Source of the DNA: Methylobacterium iners
GTDB taxonomy: Bacteria > Pseudomonadota > Alphaproteobacteria > Rhizobiales > Beijerinckiaceae
Length of the DNA stretch: 64,000 nucleotides
Direction of reading: 5' to 3'
Assembly (NCBI RefSeq): GCF_022179305.1
Contig: NZ_BPQP01000016.1
Location: forward strand, 105,890 to 169,889
The notes beneath the pieces were generated by a model that was not told the DNA's origin, did no database searches, and was given only the letters and a program-made list of their open reading frames with translations. Below, in pieces: positions 44,542 to 54,250 of this stretch (position 1 is the stretch's first letter; every line of letters begins with the position of its first letter). The translations under genes were made by a program, and so were the position numbers.

Positions 44542-46041
44542 TTACGGAAAATGCTGCGCCAGCACCTCCTTCACCCGCGCGACCATCTCCGCCTCCGGCA
44601 CGGAGAATTGCGCCGGTCGGGCGGCCTTCCACTCGGCGTTGCTGGCGATGCTCTCCGCCGCGCGAGCGCCCTCGATCAGATCCTTGATCTGGACCTCGCC
44701 GGCCTCCCGCTCGTTCGAGCCCTGGATGATCGCGCAAGGGGAACCGCGCCGGTCGGCGTATTTCATCTGCGCCTTCATGCCGGAGCCGCCGAGATAGAGC
44801 TCCGCCCGGATGCCTTCCGCCCGCAGCGTCGAGACCAAACGCTGGTAGTCGGCGATGTTGTCGCGATCGAGCACGAGCACGACGACGGGGCCGGGCTTGT
44901 CCACGCCTGCCAGCAGCGGGCTGCCCACGAGCTGCAGGGCCGAGAACAGGCGCGAGACGCCGATCGAGAAGCCCGTGGCCGGCACCGGCTCGGCCCGGAA
45001 CCGCCCGACGAGCCCGTCGTAGCGCCCGCCGCCCGCGACTGAGCCGAAGCGCACGGTCTCGCCCGCCTCGTTGGTGACGGGGAAGGTCAGCTCGGCCTCG
45101 TAGACGGGGCCGGTGTAGTATTCGAGGCCGCGGACGACCGAGACGTCCATCTGGATGCGGTCGCGTCCGTAGCCCGCGGCCGTGACCAGCGCGGCCATCT
45201 CCTTGAGTTCACGGACGCCCTCGGCCGCCAGCCCCTCGGGATAGAGGCTCGTCAGGGCCCCGAGGTAGGCGGCGTTCGACGCGTCCGGCCCCTCGGTGCC
45301 CTTCCCGAAGCCGAGGAACTGCACGAGCTGGCCCACCTCCTCGTCCCCGAGCCCCGCGCCCTTGGTGAAATCCCCGCTCTCGTCCTTGCGGCCCGGCCCC
45401 AGCAATTGGCGCACGCCCTCGACGCCCAGCCGATCGAGCTTGTCGATCGCCCGCAGCACCGTCAGCCGCTGTCCCGCCTTGTCGTCGCCGGCGAGCCCGA
45501 TCGCCGCCATGACGCCGTCCAGGACCTTCCGGTTGTTCACCTTGACGACGTACTGGCCCTGGAGCCCGAGGCGATCCAGCGTGTCGGCCATCAGCATGCA
45601 GATCTCGGCATCGGCCGCGACGCTGCCCGCGCCCACGATGTCGGCGTCGAACTGCATGAACTGGCGGAAGCGGCCCGGGCCCGGCTTCTCGTTGCGGAAG
45701 ACGTAGCCGTTGCGGAAGCTGCGATAGGGCTTCGGCAGCGCGTCGAAATGCTCGGCCACGTGCCGGGCGAGCGGCGCCGTGAGGTCGTAGCGCAGCGAGA
45801 GCCAGCTCTCGTCGTCGTCCTGGAACGAGAACACGCCCTCGTTCGGCCGGTCGAGGTCGGGCAGGAATTTCCCCAATGCCTCGGTGTACTCGATGAAGGG
45901 CGTCTCCAGGGCCTCGAAGCCGTAGAGCTCGAAGGTCTGGCGGATCGTCTCCAGCATCCGCCCCTGTGCGGCGATCGCGTCGGCGCGGCGGTCGATGAAG
46001 CCGCGCGGCAGACGGGGCTTCAGGGTCTCGGCCTTGGCCAT
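44542..46041 (-). CDS. hisS: Histidyl-tRNA synthetase
   Basis: 499-residue class II synthetase from ATG 46041. Motif 1 region [15 protein letters not shown], motif 2 [17 protein letters not shown] and [26 protein letters not shown], His-specific region [15 protein letters not shown], motif 3 [12 protein letters not shown], and the C-terminal anticodon domain ([10 protein letters not shown] to QIKDL). The presence of the anticodon domain sets it apart from hisZ at 12 kb. Its upstream region is divergent from rho and holds a family-A repeat. Confidence 0.95.
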   Translation of the reverse strand: MAKAETLKPRLPRGFIDRRADAIAAQGRMLETIRQTFELYGFEALETPFIEYTEALGKFLPDLDRPNEGVFSFQDDDESWLSLRYDLTAPLARHVAEHFDALPKPYRSFRNGYVFRNEKPGPGRFRQFMQFDADIVGAGSVAADAEICMLMADTLDRLGLQGQYVVKVNNRKVLDGVMAAIGLAGDDKAGQRLTVLRAIDKLDRLGVEGVRQLLGPGRKDESGDFTKGAGLGDEEVGQLVQFLGFGKGTEGPDASNAAYLGALTSLYPEGLAAEGVRELKEMAALVTAAGYGRDRIQMDVSVVRGLEYYTGPVYEAELTFPVTNEAGETVRFGSVAGGGRYDGLVGRFRAEPVPATGFSIGVSRLFSALQLVGSPLLAGVDKPGPVVVLVLDRDNIADYQRLVSTLRAEGIRAELYLGGSGMKAQMKYADRRGSPCAIIQGSNEREAGEVQIKDLIEGARAAESIASNAEWKAARPAQFSVPEAEMVARVKEVLAQHFP

Positions 46042-46141
46042 GGGTCTTCGCAAGCGTCCGGAGGTGAGGGGAGGCCGGGCTCTAACGCAGGCGTGGGGAA
46101 GGCGGCAAGCGCGGGGACCGCGGGGCATCAACCCACCCTTT

Positions 46142-46294
46142 GTCATCCCGGGGCTGCGCAGCAGAGCCCGGGACCCAGAACCGCTGAAAATGCAGGCTGG
46201 ATCTCGACCTATGGTTCTGGGTTCCGGGCTCGCCGGAGCCTGTCCTTGGACTGGCCGAAGGCCAGATCCGGGGGGGGGGGCGCCCCGGAATGAC
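46142..46294. repeat. Palindromic repeat family A, copy 5 (153 bp long form)
   Basis: Long form like copy 4, but with a run of 11 G in the right arm where copy 4 has 6; this explains the extra 5 bases. It lies in the 536-base divergent region between hisS and rho; apart from it and the hairpin at 46445, I see nothing else there. Confidence 0.92.
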
Positions 46295-46444
46295 AATGGG
46301 GGTTTGAAGCGCGCGAACCATCCTCTCGGACCTACGCGACCAGCCCAAATCCCTAGCCTCATCCGCGTCCCGAACCGGGGCTTGAGGGAAGCCGCGAAAC
46401 GCGCTATCACAAAATCCCTCCTTGTTGCCGTTCTGCATCCGGAA

Positions 46445-46463
46445 GCCTTGAGGCTTTCCCAAG
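46445..46463 (+). promoter_or_regulatory. Imperfect hairpin in the rho leader
   Basis: GCCTTGAGGCTTTCCCAAG can form a 6-7 bp stem. It lies about 115 bases before the rho start and closely resembles the hairpin just after rho (47952-47971). Rho often controls its own leader, so a role in autoregulation is possible but unproven. Confidence 0.35.
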
Positions 46464-46577
46464 ACGATGCTCGGTGGCGCTCCTCGCGAGTGCTCCGATG
46501 ACAGGCGCCGCAAAGGCGCCCGGCGATCCTCGAACGACCCTCCCCCGGCTCCCGCCCTCGTCGGTTTCAATTTCCCC

Positions 46578-47918
46578 ATGACGCCACAGCACGATGTCTC
46601 CGAATCCGCGGATCAGACGGCCGAGGAGGCCGTCGTCGGCGGCCTCGACCCGCGCCGCGAGGTCAAGCTCCAGGACCTGAAGTCCAAGACGCCGACCGAT
46701 CTCATCGCCTTCGCGGAAGAGGTCGAGGTCGAGAACGCCTCGACCATGCGCAAGCAGGAGCTGATGTTCTCGATCCTGAAGCAGCTCGCTGCCAAGGACG
46801 TCGAGATCATCGGGGCCGGCACCGTCGAGGTGCTTCAGGACGGCTTCGGCTTCCTGCGCTCGTCGGAATCGAACTACCTGCCGGGCCCCGACGACATCTA
46901 CATCTCGCCCACGCAGATTCGTCGCTTCGGCCTGCGCACCGGCGACACCGTCGACGGCCCGATCCGCGGACCGAAGGACGGCGAGCGCTACTTCGCGCTC
47001 CTCAAGGTCAACACGATCAACTTCGAGAATCCGGAGAAGATCAAGCACAAGGTCCATTTCGACAACCTGACGCCGCTCTTCCCCACGAAGCGGTTCAAGC
47101 TCGAACTCGACAATCCGCCCAAGAAGGACTTCTCGCCTCGCATCATCGACATCGTCGCGCCGATTGGTAAGGGCCAGCGCGCGCTGATCGTGGCGCCGCC
47201 GCGCACCGGCAAGACCGTGCTGATGCAGAACATCGCGCAGTCGATCACCATCAACCACCCCGAGTGCTACCTCATCGTGCTGCTCATCGACGAGCGCCCG
47301 GAGGAGGTCACCGACATGATCCGCTCGGTGAAGGGCGAGGTCATCGCCTCGACCTTCGACGAGCCGGCGACCCGCCACGTCCAGGTCGCCGAGATGGTGA
47401 TCGAGAAGGCCAAGCGCCTCGTCGAGCACGGCCGCGACGTAGTCATCCTGCTCGATTCGATCACGCGTCTCGGCCGCGCCTACAACACCGTGGTGCCGTC
47501 CTCCGGCAAGGTGCTCACGGGCGGCGTCGACGCCAACGCGCTCCAGAGGCCCAAGCGCTTCTTCGGTGCGGCACGCAATATCGAGGAGGGCGGCTCGCTC
47601 TCGATCATCGCCACCGCGCTCATCGACACCGGCTCGCGCATGGACGAGGTGATCTTCGAGGAGTTCAAGGGCACCGGCAACTCCGAGATCATCCTGGACC
47701 GCAAGGTCTCGGACAAGCGCATCTTCCCGGCCATCGACATCACCCGCTCCGGTACCCGCAAGGAGGAGCTGCTGGTGCCGCCGGACTCGCTCAAGAAGAC
47801 CTACGTGCTGCGCCGCATCCTCAACCCGATGGGCGTCACCGACGCGATCGAGTTCCTCATGGACAAGCTGCGCCAGACCAAGAGCAACAACGACTTCTTC
47901 GACTCGATGAACACCTAA
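46578..47918 (+). CDS. rho: Transcription termination factor Rho
   Basis: 446 residues from ATG 46578 (the frame is open to 46467, but only this start gives the usual length). N-terminal helical bundle ([21 protein letters not shown]), RNA-binding OSB fold ([27 protein letters not shown]), Walker [11 protein letters not shown], Walker [18 protein letters not shown]-loop/R-loop region [20 protein letters not shown]. Hexameric helicase that terminates transcription. It opens the block rho-mnmE-mnmG-rsmG-parA-parB typical of the origin side in alphaproteobacteria. Confidence 0.97.
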   Translation: MTPQHDVSESADQTAEEAVVGGLDPRREVKLQDLKSKTPTDLIAFAEEVEVENASTMRKQELMFSILKQLAAKDVEIIGAGTVEVLQDGFGFLRSSESNYLPGPDDIYISPTQIRRFGLRTGDTVDGPIRGPKDGERYFALLKVNTINFENPEKIKHKVHFDNLTPLFPTKRFKLELDNPPKKDFSPRIIDIVAPIGKGQRALIVAPPRTGKTVLMQNIAQSITINHPECYLIVLLIDERPEEVTDMIRSVKGEVIASTFDEPATRHVQVAEMVIEKAKRLVEHGRDVVILLDSITRLGRAYNTVVPSSGKVLTGGVDANALQRPKRFFGAARNIEEGGSLSIIATALIDTGSRMDEVIFEEFKGTGNSEIILDRKVSDKRIFPAIDITRSGTRKEELLVPPDSLKKTYVLRRILNPMGVTDAIEFLMDKLRQTKSNNDFFDSMNT

Positions 47919-47952
47919 TGGCCGATGCCCGACCGGCTACTGCATTGCGTTG

Positions 47953-47971
47953 CCTTGAGGATTTCTCAAGG
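47953..47971. terminator. Hairpin between rho and mnmE
   Basis: CCTTGAG-gattt-CTCAAGG is a perfect 7-bp stem with a 5-base loop, 34 bases after the rho stop. The following bases (TAAACACTTTG) are A/T-rich but lack a clean T-run. It may partially separate rho from mnmE. Confidence 0.4.
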
Positions 47972-48004
47972 TAAACACTTTGTTCGCCGTCTTCGGATCG
48001 CGGC

Positions 48005-49315
48005 ATGAGCACGGACCGGACCACCATCTTCGCGCCCGCCAGCGGCTTCGGCCGGGCGGCCGTCGCGGTGATCCGCATCAGCGGACCCGCTTGCGCCGAC
48101 CTGATCACCGCCCTTGCCGGCGCCCTACCCGCCCCCCGACGGCTGTCCCTGCGTGGCTTGCGCGATCCGGCGACGGGGGAGCTTCTCGACCGCGCGCTCG
48201 TCGCCTGGATGCCGGCCCCGGGGACCTTCACCGGCGAGGACATGGCGGAGCTGCACTTGCACGGCGGTTTCGCGGTTCGGGCGGCCGTTCTGCGGATGCT
48301 GACCGCCTTCCCGGACTGCTGGCCGGCGGAGCCCGGTGCCTTCGCGCGGCGGGCCTTCCTCAACGGTCGCATGGACCTGACGGAAGCGGAGGCCACCGCG
48401 GACCTGATCGAGGCCGAGACGGAGGCGCAGCGCCGGCAGGCCCTGCGACAGCTCGATGGCGCGCTGGGCCGCCAGGTGGCGGATTGGCGGGCGCGCCTGC
48501 TCGACAATCTTGCAGGCACGGAAGCGGCCCTCGACTTCGCGGATGAGGGCGACGTCGACGACGAGGCCCTGAGTGCCGAGTTGCGCCACGCCGTGGCGGG
48601 CCTGCGGGCCGAGATCGCGGCGGCGCTGGCGGACGGGCGCCGTGGAGAGCGGCTTCGCGAGGGCTTCACCGTCGTGCTGGCCGGCCCGCCCAATGCCGGA
48701 AAGTCGACCCTCCTGAACGCGCTGGCCCGGCGCGAGGCGGCCATCGTGTCGCCCCTGCCCGGCACCACCCGCGATGCCATCGAGATCCGCTGCGAACTTG
48801 GCGGCCTGCCCGTCATCCTCGTCGACACGGCCGGCCTACGAGAGGCGGTCGACCCGATCGAGGCGGAGGGAATTCGGCGCACGCGCGTACGGATGGCGCA
48901 GGCGGACCTCGTCCTTCACCTGTCGCCCGTCGGGGCCGACGTCACCGACAGCCCGGTCGGCGATCACGCGCTGCTCGTCCGGACGAAGGCCGATCTCGGC
49001 GAAACCCTGCCTGGCGAGCTTGCCGTCTCCGGTCTCACCGGGTCGGGCCTCGACACGCTGCTGGACGCGATCGCAGCCCGGGCCGAAGCCGCGCTCGGCG
49101 GCAGCGCCCTAGTCACGCGCGAGCGGCACCGCGACGCGCTGACGCGCTGCCTGGGGCATCTCGACCGGCTCCTGGCGCACGGGGAGGGCACGTTGCCGGA
49201 GCTCGTGGCGGAGGACCTCCGGCTCGCGATCCGCGCCTTGGGCGAGGTTGCCGGCCATGTCGGCGTCGAGGAAATGCTCGACCGCCTCTTTGCCGGCTTC
49301 TGCATTGGAAAGTGA
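48005..49315 (+). CDS. mnmE: tRNA modification GTPase MnmE
   Basis: 436 residues. N-terminal THF-binding domain (TIFAPASGFGRAAVAVIRISG), helical domain with an inserted G domain: AGPPNAGKSTLLNAL (P-loop), TTRDAIE, DTAGLR and RTKADL. The C-terminus ends FCIGK, the conserved C-x-G-K. With MnmG it makes 5-carboxymethylaminomethyl uridine at wobble U34 of certain tRNAs. mnmG follows after 124 bases that contain a perfect parS site. Confidence 0.96.
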   Translation: MSTDRTTIFAPASGFGRAAVAVIRISGPACADLITALAGALPAPRRLSLRGLRDPATGELLDRALVAWMPAPGTFTGEDMAELHLHGGFAVRAAVLRMLTAFPDCWPAEPGAFARRAFLNGRMDLTEAEATADLIEAETEAQRRQALRQLDGALGRQVADWRARLLDNLAGTEAALDFADEGDVDDEALSAELRHAVAGLRAEIAAALADGRRGERLREGFTVVLAGPPNAGKSTLLNALARREAAIVSPLPGTTRDAIEIRCELGGLPVILVDTAGLREAVDPIEAEGIRRTRVRMAQADLVLHLSPVGADVTDSPVGDHALLVRTKADLGETLPGELAVSGLTGSGLDTLLDAIAARAEAALGGSALVTRERHRDALTRCLGHLDRLLAHGEGTLPELVAEDLRLAIRALGEVAGHVGVEEMLDRLFAGFCIGK

Positions 49316-49373
49316 GCCGGGAAGCGAATCCCCGGGCGCTGAACGGTTCCGTCCCGCTCGCGCAGGAAGAAAA

Positions 49374-49389
49374 TGTTTCACGTGAAACA
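49374..49389. promoter_or_regulatory. parS site 4 (perfect)
   Basis: TGTTTCACGTGAAACA, 16/16 match, in the mnmE-mnmG gap, 3.5 kb upstream of parB. Confidence 0.95.
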
Positions 49390-49439
49390 TCGCCCGCCGC
49401 GCCGTTGACGGGGGCGGCAGGTAGGCCCTAATCACCGCC

Positions 49440-51314
49440 ATGCTCCACACTCCCACCTTCGATGTCGTCGTAGTAGGCGGCGGCCATGCTGGCGTCGAGG
49501 CCGCTGCGGCCTCAGCCCGGTTCGCCGCGCGCACGGCCCTCGTCACGCATAAGGCGGCGACAATCGGCGCGATGTCCTGCAACCCGGCCATCGGCGGGCT
49601 CGGCAAGGGGCACCTCGTCCGCGAGGTCGACGCGCTGGACGGTCTGATGGGGCGCGTGGCTGATGCCGCCGGCATCCAGTTCCGCCTGCTCAACCGCCGC
49701 AAAGGACCGGCCGTGCGCGGCCCCCGCACGCAGGCCGACCGCAAGCTCTACGCCCGCGCCATGCAGGAGGCGGTGGCCGAGACGCCGAACCTCACGATCG
49801 TCGAAGGGGAGGCGGCCGATCTCGAGATTCGTAATAACCGCGTCGCCGGCATCGTCCTCTCGGACGGTTCAGCCCTCCCCTGCGCCGCGATCGTGCTGAC
49901 CACGGGCACCTTCCTGCGGGGCCTCATCCATATCGGCGAGGTGCGGACGCCGGCCGGTCGCATGGGCGAGGATCCCTCCGTGGGTCTCGCGGCGACGCTT
50001 GATCGCCTCGGCTTCGCGCTCGGCCGTCTCAAGACCGGCACCCCGCCGCGCCTCGACGGCCGCAGCATCGATTGGTCGGGCCTGGAAATGCAATCGGCCG
50101 ACGACGTGCCGGTACCGTTCTCGAGCCTGACCGAGCGGATCACGAACCCACAGATCCAGTGCGGAATCACCCGTACCACGCAGGCGGTGCATGACGCGAT
50201 CCGCGCGAACCTGCATCGCTCGCCCATGTATTCCGGCGGCATCGCGAGCCGGGGTCCGCGCTATTGTCCGTCCATCGAGGACAAGGTCGTGCGCTTCGGC
50301 GACCGGGAAGGCCACCAGATCTTCCTGGAGCCCGAGGGGCTCGACGATCCGACGATCTACCCCAACGGCATCTCGACCGCCCTTCCGGAGAGCGTGCAGC
50401 GCGACGTCATCGCCCTGATACCCGGGCTGGAGCGAGCCACCATCCTGCGGCCGGGCTACGCCATCGAGTACGATTACGTCGATCCTCGGGAGCTGGACGC
50501 GACCTTGCAGGCGAAGCGCCTGCCGGGCCTTTTCCTCGCCGGGCAGATCAATGGCACGACGGGCTACGAGGAAGCTGCGGGGCAGGGGCTCGTCGCCGGC
50601 CTCAACGCGGCGCGGCTCGCGGGCGGCGCGGCACCGGCAGTCTTCGATCGGGCCGAGTCGTATCTCGGCGTGATGATCGACGACCTCGTCACGCACGGGG
50701 TCAGCGAGCCCTACCGCATGTTCACCTCGCGCTCGGAATATCGGCTGTCGCTGCGTGTCGACAACGCCGACGAGCGCCTGACTGGGCGCGGCCTCGACCT
50801 CGGCTGTGTCGGCGCGCGGCGCGGCGCGCATTTCGCGCAGTCGCAGGCCGAGCTCGCGGCGGCCCGGGCGCGGCTCGACGCGCTGACCCTGACACCGAAC
50901 GAGGCGAGGGCGCAGGGCGTCGCCCTGAACCAAGACGGCATCCGTCGCACCGCCTTCCAGCTCCTGTCCTACCCCGAGATCACTTGGGATCGGCTCGCAG
51001 CGATCTGGCCCGCTCTCGCTGCGGTCTCGCCGCGCGTCGCCGAGCGCCTGCGCACGGACGCGACCTACGCCGTCTATCTCGACCGGCAGCAGGGCGAAAT
51101 CGCGGCCTTCCGCCGCGACGAGGCGGTGATCCTGCCGGCCCGCCTCGACTACGCGTCCATCGCCGGGCTGTCGAACGAGATGCGCGCGAAGCTCGAGACG
51201 GTGCGGCCCGGTACGCTCGGCCAGGCAGCCCGAATCGAGGGCGTGACGCCCGCCGCACTTATCCTGCTCGCGGCCCACGCGCGGCGCAGCCATCGCGCCG
51301 CGGCGGGTGCCTGA
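49440..51314 (+). CDS. mnmG: tRNA uridine 5-carboxymethylaminomethyl modification protein MnmG (GidA)
   Basis: 624 residues. FAD-binding [14 protein letters not shown], then [23 protein letters not shown] and [18 protein letters not shown], GCPs such as [21 protein letters not shown] and [12 protein letters not shown]; late [21 protein letters not shown]-like segment and [18 protein letters not shown]. Partner of MnmE. rsmG begins 7 bases after its stop. Confidence 0.97.
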   Translation: MLHTPTFDVVVVGGGHAGVEAAAASARFAARTALVTHKAATIGAMSCNPAIGGLGKGHLVREVDALDGLMGRVADAAGIQFRLLNRRKGPAVRGPRTQADRKLYARAMQEAVAETPNLTIVEGEAADLEIRNNRVAGIVLSDGSALPCAAIVLTTGTFLRGLIHIGEVRTPAGRMGEDPSVGLAATLDRLGFALGRLKTGTPPRLDGRSIDWSGLEMQSADDVPVPFSSLTERITNPQIQCGITRTTQAVHDAIRANLHRSPMYSGGIASRGPRYCPSIEDKVVRFGDREGHQIFLEPEGLDDPTIYPNGISTALPESVQRDVIALIPGLERATILRPGYAIEYDYVDPRELDATLQAKRLPGLFLAGQINGTTGYEEAAGQGLVAGLNAARLAGGAAPAVFDRAESYLGVMIDDLVTHGVSEPYRMFTSRSEYRLSLRVDNADERLTGRGLDLGCVGARRGAHFAQSQAELAAARARLDALTLTPNEARAQGVALNQDGIRRTAFQLLSYPEITWDRLAAIWPALAAVSPRVAERLRTDATYAVYLDRQQGEIAAFRRDEAVILPARLDYASIAGLSNEMRAKLETVRPGTLGQAARIEGVTPAALILLAAHARRSHRAAAGA

Positions 51315-51320
51315 TCGGGC

Positions 51321-51959
51321 ATGGCCGCCCCGGACGACCGCGCGCGCGTGCTCTCAGACCTGAATGTTTCACGTGAAACATCGGCGGTTCTGGACATCTA
51401 CGTCCAGCAGCTGCGGCGCTGGCAGAGCGTGAAGAACCTCGTCGGACCTGCCACCCTCGCCGAGGTCTGGACCCGACACATCGCCGATTCCTTCCAACTC
51501 CTCGACCTTGCGCCGGAGGCGGAGACCTGGCTCGATCTCGGCTCGGGTGCCGGCATCCCCGGCCTCGTCCTCGCCATTGCGGGCCGGGAGCGTCCCGGCT
51601 TTCGGGTCGATCTGGTGGAAAGCAATGCGCGCAAATGCGCCTTTCTCACCGAGACGGCCCGCCTTACGAAAGCCCCGGCGCGCGTTCACAACGCGCGTAT
51701 CGAGTCGGTGGTGGCCGAGCATCGCGGCGTCGCGGTGGTCTGCGCCCGAGCGCTCGCTCCGCTTCACCAGTTGCTCGCCTGGACCGAACCATTGTTGACA
51801 ACCGGCACCACGGGCCTGTTTCCGAAGGGGCGGGAGGTCGAAGTGGAATTGACCGAGGCCGCGCGAGAGTGGAGATTCACCTACGAACTCGTGCCGAGCC
51901 GAACCGAATCGGAGGCGCGTCTCGTCCGCGTCACGGCCCTCTCCCGCGTGGATCCATGA
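51321..51959 (+). CDS. rsmG: 16S rRNA (guanine-527-N7)-methyltransferase (GidB)
   Basis: 212 residues. The SAM motif is WLDLGSGAGIPGLVLAI; KNLVGPATLAEVWTRHIADSFQLL precedes it, and VVCARALAPLHQLL follows. It methylates G527 of 16S rRNA; loss gives low-level streptomycin resistance in many bacteria. Residues 15-20 (NVSRET) are encoded by a perfect parS site. Its stop overlaps the parA start (ATGA). Confidence 0.96.
   Translation: MAAPDDRARVLSDLNVSRETSAVLDIYVQQLRRWQSVKNLVGPATLAEVWTRHIADSFQLLDLAPEAETWLDLGSGAGIPGLVLAIAGRERPGFRVDLVESNARKCAFLTETARLTKAPARVHNARIESVVAEHRGVAVVCARALAPLHQLLAWTEPLLTTGTTGLFPKGREVEVELTEAAREWRFTYELVPSRTESEARLVRVTALSRVDP
51365..51380. promoter_or_regulatory. parS site 5 (perfect), inside rsmG
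   Basis: TGTTTCACGTGAAACA, 16/16 match, within the rsmG coding sequence (codons for NVSRETS). It is 1.5 kb upstream of parB and 2.0 kb from site 4. Confidence 0.95.
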
Positions 51960-52798
51960 CAAGCCATCCTAGCTCTCCCGCCGGCGCGAAGCCGGAGCGA
52001 TCCTTGAGGGTGCTGGCCCTCGCCAACCAGAAGGGCGGCGTCGGCAAGACCACGACGGCGATCAATCTCGGCACCGCGCTGGCCGCGATCGGCGAGCGCG
52101 TGCTCGTGATCGACCTCGACCCGCAGGGCAACGCCTCCACGGGTCTCGGCATCGACCGTCGCACGCGGAAGATCTCGACCTATCACGTGCTTGCCGGCGA
52201 GGCCTCCCTGTCTCAGGCCTCGGTACCGACCGCTGTGCCGCGCCTGCTCTGCGCGCCCTCGACCATGGACCTCCTCGGGCTCGAGATGGAGATGGCGAGC
52301 CTGCCCGACCGGGCGCACCGGCTGCGCGGCGCTATGCAGGGGCTGACGGAGACCGGCACGACGGAGGGCGTCACCTACGTCCTCATCGATTGCCCGCCCT
52401 CGCTCAACCTCCTCACCATCAACGCACTCGCCGCCGCCGATGCCGTCCTGGTGCCGCTGCAATGCGAGTTCTTCGCGCTCGAAGGCCTGAGCCAGCTCCT
52501 GCGCACCGTCGAGCAGGTGCGGGGCGCGCTCAACCCGCGCCTCTCCATCCAGGGCGTCGTGCTGACGATGTTCGACCCCCGCAACAACCTCTCGGCGCAG
52601 GTCGTGGCCGACGTGCGCGGCTTCATGGGCGAGAAGGTCTACGAGACCATGATCCCGCGCAACGTCCGCGTCTCGGAGGCACCCTCCCACGGCAAGCCGG
52701 TGCTGCTCTACGACCTGAAATGCGCCGGATCCCAGGCCTATCTGCGGCTCGCCTCGGAGATCATCCAGCGCGAGGGCCGGCTGCCTCAGGCCGCGTAA
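51956..52798 (+). CDS. parA: Chromosome partitioning ATPase ParA
   Basis: 280 residues from ATG 51956. Deviant Walker A KGGVGKT (residues 26-32), DLDPQGNASTGLG, Walker B LIDCPPSLNLLT and PLQCEFFALEGL. It has no N-terminal DNA-binding extension, so it is a chromosomal (Soj-type) ParA. It moves ParB-parS complexes during segregation. The start overlaps the rsmG stop, and parB follows after 37 bases. Confidence 0.97.
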   Translation: MTSHPSSPAGAKPERSLRVLALANQKGGVGKTTTAINLGTALAAIGERVLVIDLDPQGNASTGLGIDRRTRKISTYHVLAGEASLSQASVPTAVPRLLCAPSTMDLLGLEMEMASLPDRAHRLRGAMQGLTETGTTEGVTYVLIDCPPSLNLLTINALAAADAVLVPLQCEFFALEGLSQLLRTVEQVRGALNPRLSIQGVVLTMFDPRNNLSAQVVADVRGFMGEKVYETMIPRNVRVSEAPSHGKPVLLYDLKCAGSQAYLRLASEIIQREGRLPQAA

Positions 52799-52835
52799 GT
52801 ATCTTGTATTCAGTCGCGTAAACGGAGCGAAGCGA

Positions 52836-53723
52836 GTGGCGATGGCAGACGATGTGGTGCGGCCCCGGCTGGGACGCGGCCTCGCGGCTCTGATCGGCGA
52901 TTTCGGCGACGACGCGGGCGGGGCCAACAAGCCCCAGCGCAAGGTCGCCGTGGAGTTCCTGCGGCCGAACCCGCGCAACCCACGCCGGCGCTTCGCCGAC
53001 CCGGAGCTCGAGGAACTCGCCACCTCGATCCGCCTGCGCGGGATCATCCAGCCCATGGTCGTGCGGGCGCTTGCCGGCGTGCCGGACACCTACGAAATCG
53101 TGGCGGGCGAGCGCCGTTGGCGCGCCGCGCAGCGGGCGGGCCTGACCGAGGTGCCCGTGGTGGTGGTCGAGATTGACGACCGCACCTCGCTCGAATACGC
53201 GATCCTGGAGAACGTGCAGCGGGCGGACCTCAACGCCATCGAGGAGGCGGCCGGCTACGAGCGGTTGATGAACGAGTTTCGCTACACGCAAGGCGAACTC
53301 GCCGAGATCCTCGGCAAGAGCCGCAGCCACCTCGCCAACACCCTGCGCCTGCTGCAATTGCCGAGCGGCATCCAGGAGCGGGTGGCGGCGGGCGAGATCA
53401 CCGCGGGCCACGCCCGCGCGCTGCTCTCGGTCAAGGACCCCGAGGCGGTCTCCCGCCGGATCGTGGCGGAGGGCCTGTCGGTCCGCGACGTCGAGGCCCT
53501 GGTCGCGACGCCGGAGGCAGAGACGCCCCGGGCCGCGCGTGCGCGCGGCAAGGCGCGCAGCCCGGAGACCCGCAACCTCGAACAGGCCATGGCCCGGGCG
53601 CTCGGCGTTCCCGTCTCGCTGCGCGCGGCCAATGGCGGCCCCGGCGAGATCCGCATCCGCTACGAGACGGCGGACGAGCTCGACGGGCTTTGCCGCAGAT
53701 TCAAGGTGTCGCTGGGGGTTTGA
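52836..53723 (+). CDS. parB: Chromosome partitioning protein ParB (CTPase clamp)
   Basis: 295 residues from GTG 52836 (GGAG 8 bases upstream); ATG 52842 is also possible. N-terminal ParA-contact stretch RPRLGRGLAALIG, CTP-binding motifs NPRNPRRRF and GERRWRAAQRAGL, ENVQRADLNAIEEA, HTH YTQGELAEILGKSRSHLANTLRLL, and a C-terminal dimerisation domain. ParB loads at parS sites and spreads as a sliding clamp. Five candidate parS sites lie within 45 kb upstream. Confidence 0.97.
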   Translation: MAMADDVVRPRLGRGLAALIGDFGDDAGGANKPQRKVAVEFLRPNPRNPRRRFADPELEELATSIRLRGIIQPMVVRALAGVPDTYEIVAGERRWRAAQRAGLTEVPVVVVEIDDRTSLEYAILENVQRADLNAIEEAAGYERLMNEFRYTQGELAEILGKSRSHLANTLRLLQLPSGIQERVAAGEITAGHARALLSVKDPEAVSRRIVAEGLSVRDVEALVATPEAETPRAARARGKARSPETRNLEQAMARALGVPVSLRAANGGPGEIRIRYETADELDGLCRRFKVSLGV

Positions 53724-53796
53724 GGCGATGCAGGGGAGGGTGCGCCTCCTCCCTTCGCGGCCTATCAGGTCCACCGTTCGCGAAGCTCCACCCTTT

Positions 53797-53908
53797 GTCA
53801 TTCCGGGGCGCCGCAGGCGAGCCCGGAACCCAGAGCCGCCGACGTGGCAAGCTGAAGCGCTGTCAGCGGTTCTGGGTTCCGGGCCCTGCTGCGCAGTCCC
53901 GGAATGAC
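53797..53908. repeat. Palindromic repeat family A, copy 6 (112 bp), left of the GIY-YIG gene
   Basis: Left arm of the CGCCGCAGGCGAGCCC type, right arm of the CTGCTGCGCAGTCCC type. It ends 20 bases before the GIY-YIG start codon and is in opposite orientation to copy 7. Confidence 0.93.
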
Positions 53909-53928
53909 AAGCTGGGTTTGAAGCACCG

Positions 53929-54216
53929 ATGACGTACCACGTCTACATGCTGGCGAGCCGTCGGCATGGCACGCTCTACATCGGCGTAACGAACGATTTG
54001 GCACGGCGCGTCCATGAACACAGAAGCAAGGCGGTGATCGGTTTCACCTCGAATCACGACGTGACGCGGCTCGTCTGGTACGAGGGCTACGAGGACATCA
54101 ACGAAGCGCTCGCGCGTGAAAAGAGCCTGAAGAAATGGCGGCGCGATTGGAAGATCCGGCTGATTGAGGAAGCCAATCCGGACTGGTCCGACCTCTACGA
54201 TGTGGTGATTCGCTAG
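53929..54216 (+). CDS. GIY-YIG nuclease-domain protein
   Basis: 95 residues, a single GIY-YIG domain: YHVYMLASRRHGTLYIGVTNDLARRVHEH (the GIY and YIG equivalents are VYML and LYIG, with Arg in DLARRV). A catalytic-type Glu sits in NEALAREKSLKKW, and the end is IEEANPDWSDLYD. This matches small stand-alone GIY-YIG proteins (UPF0213/YhbQ-like), which in some alphaproteobacteria are multicopy. The gene is closely bracketed by two inverted copies of repeat family A. Composition is less GC-rich than in neighbours. A link between nuclease and repeats is an inference. Confidence 0.88.
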   Translation: MTYHVYMLASRRHGTLYIGVTNDLARRVHEHRSKAVIGFTSNHDVTRLVWYEGYEDINEALAREKSLKKWRRDWKIRLIEEANPDWSDLYDVVIR

Positions 54217-54250
54217 GAACCTTCCACCTTCCGGTCCCACAGCAACGATT

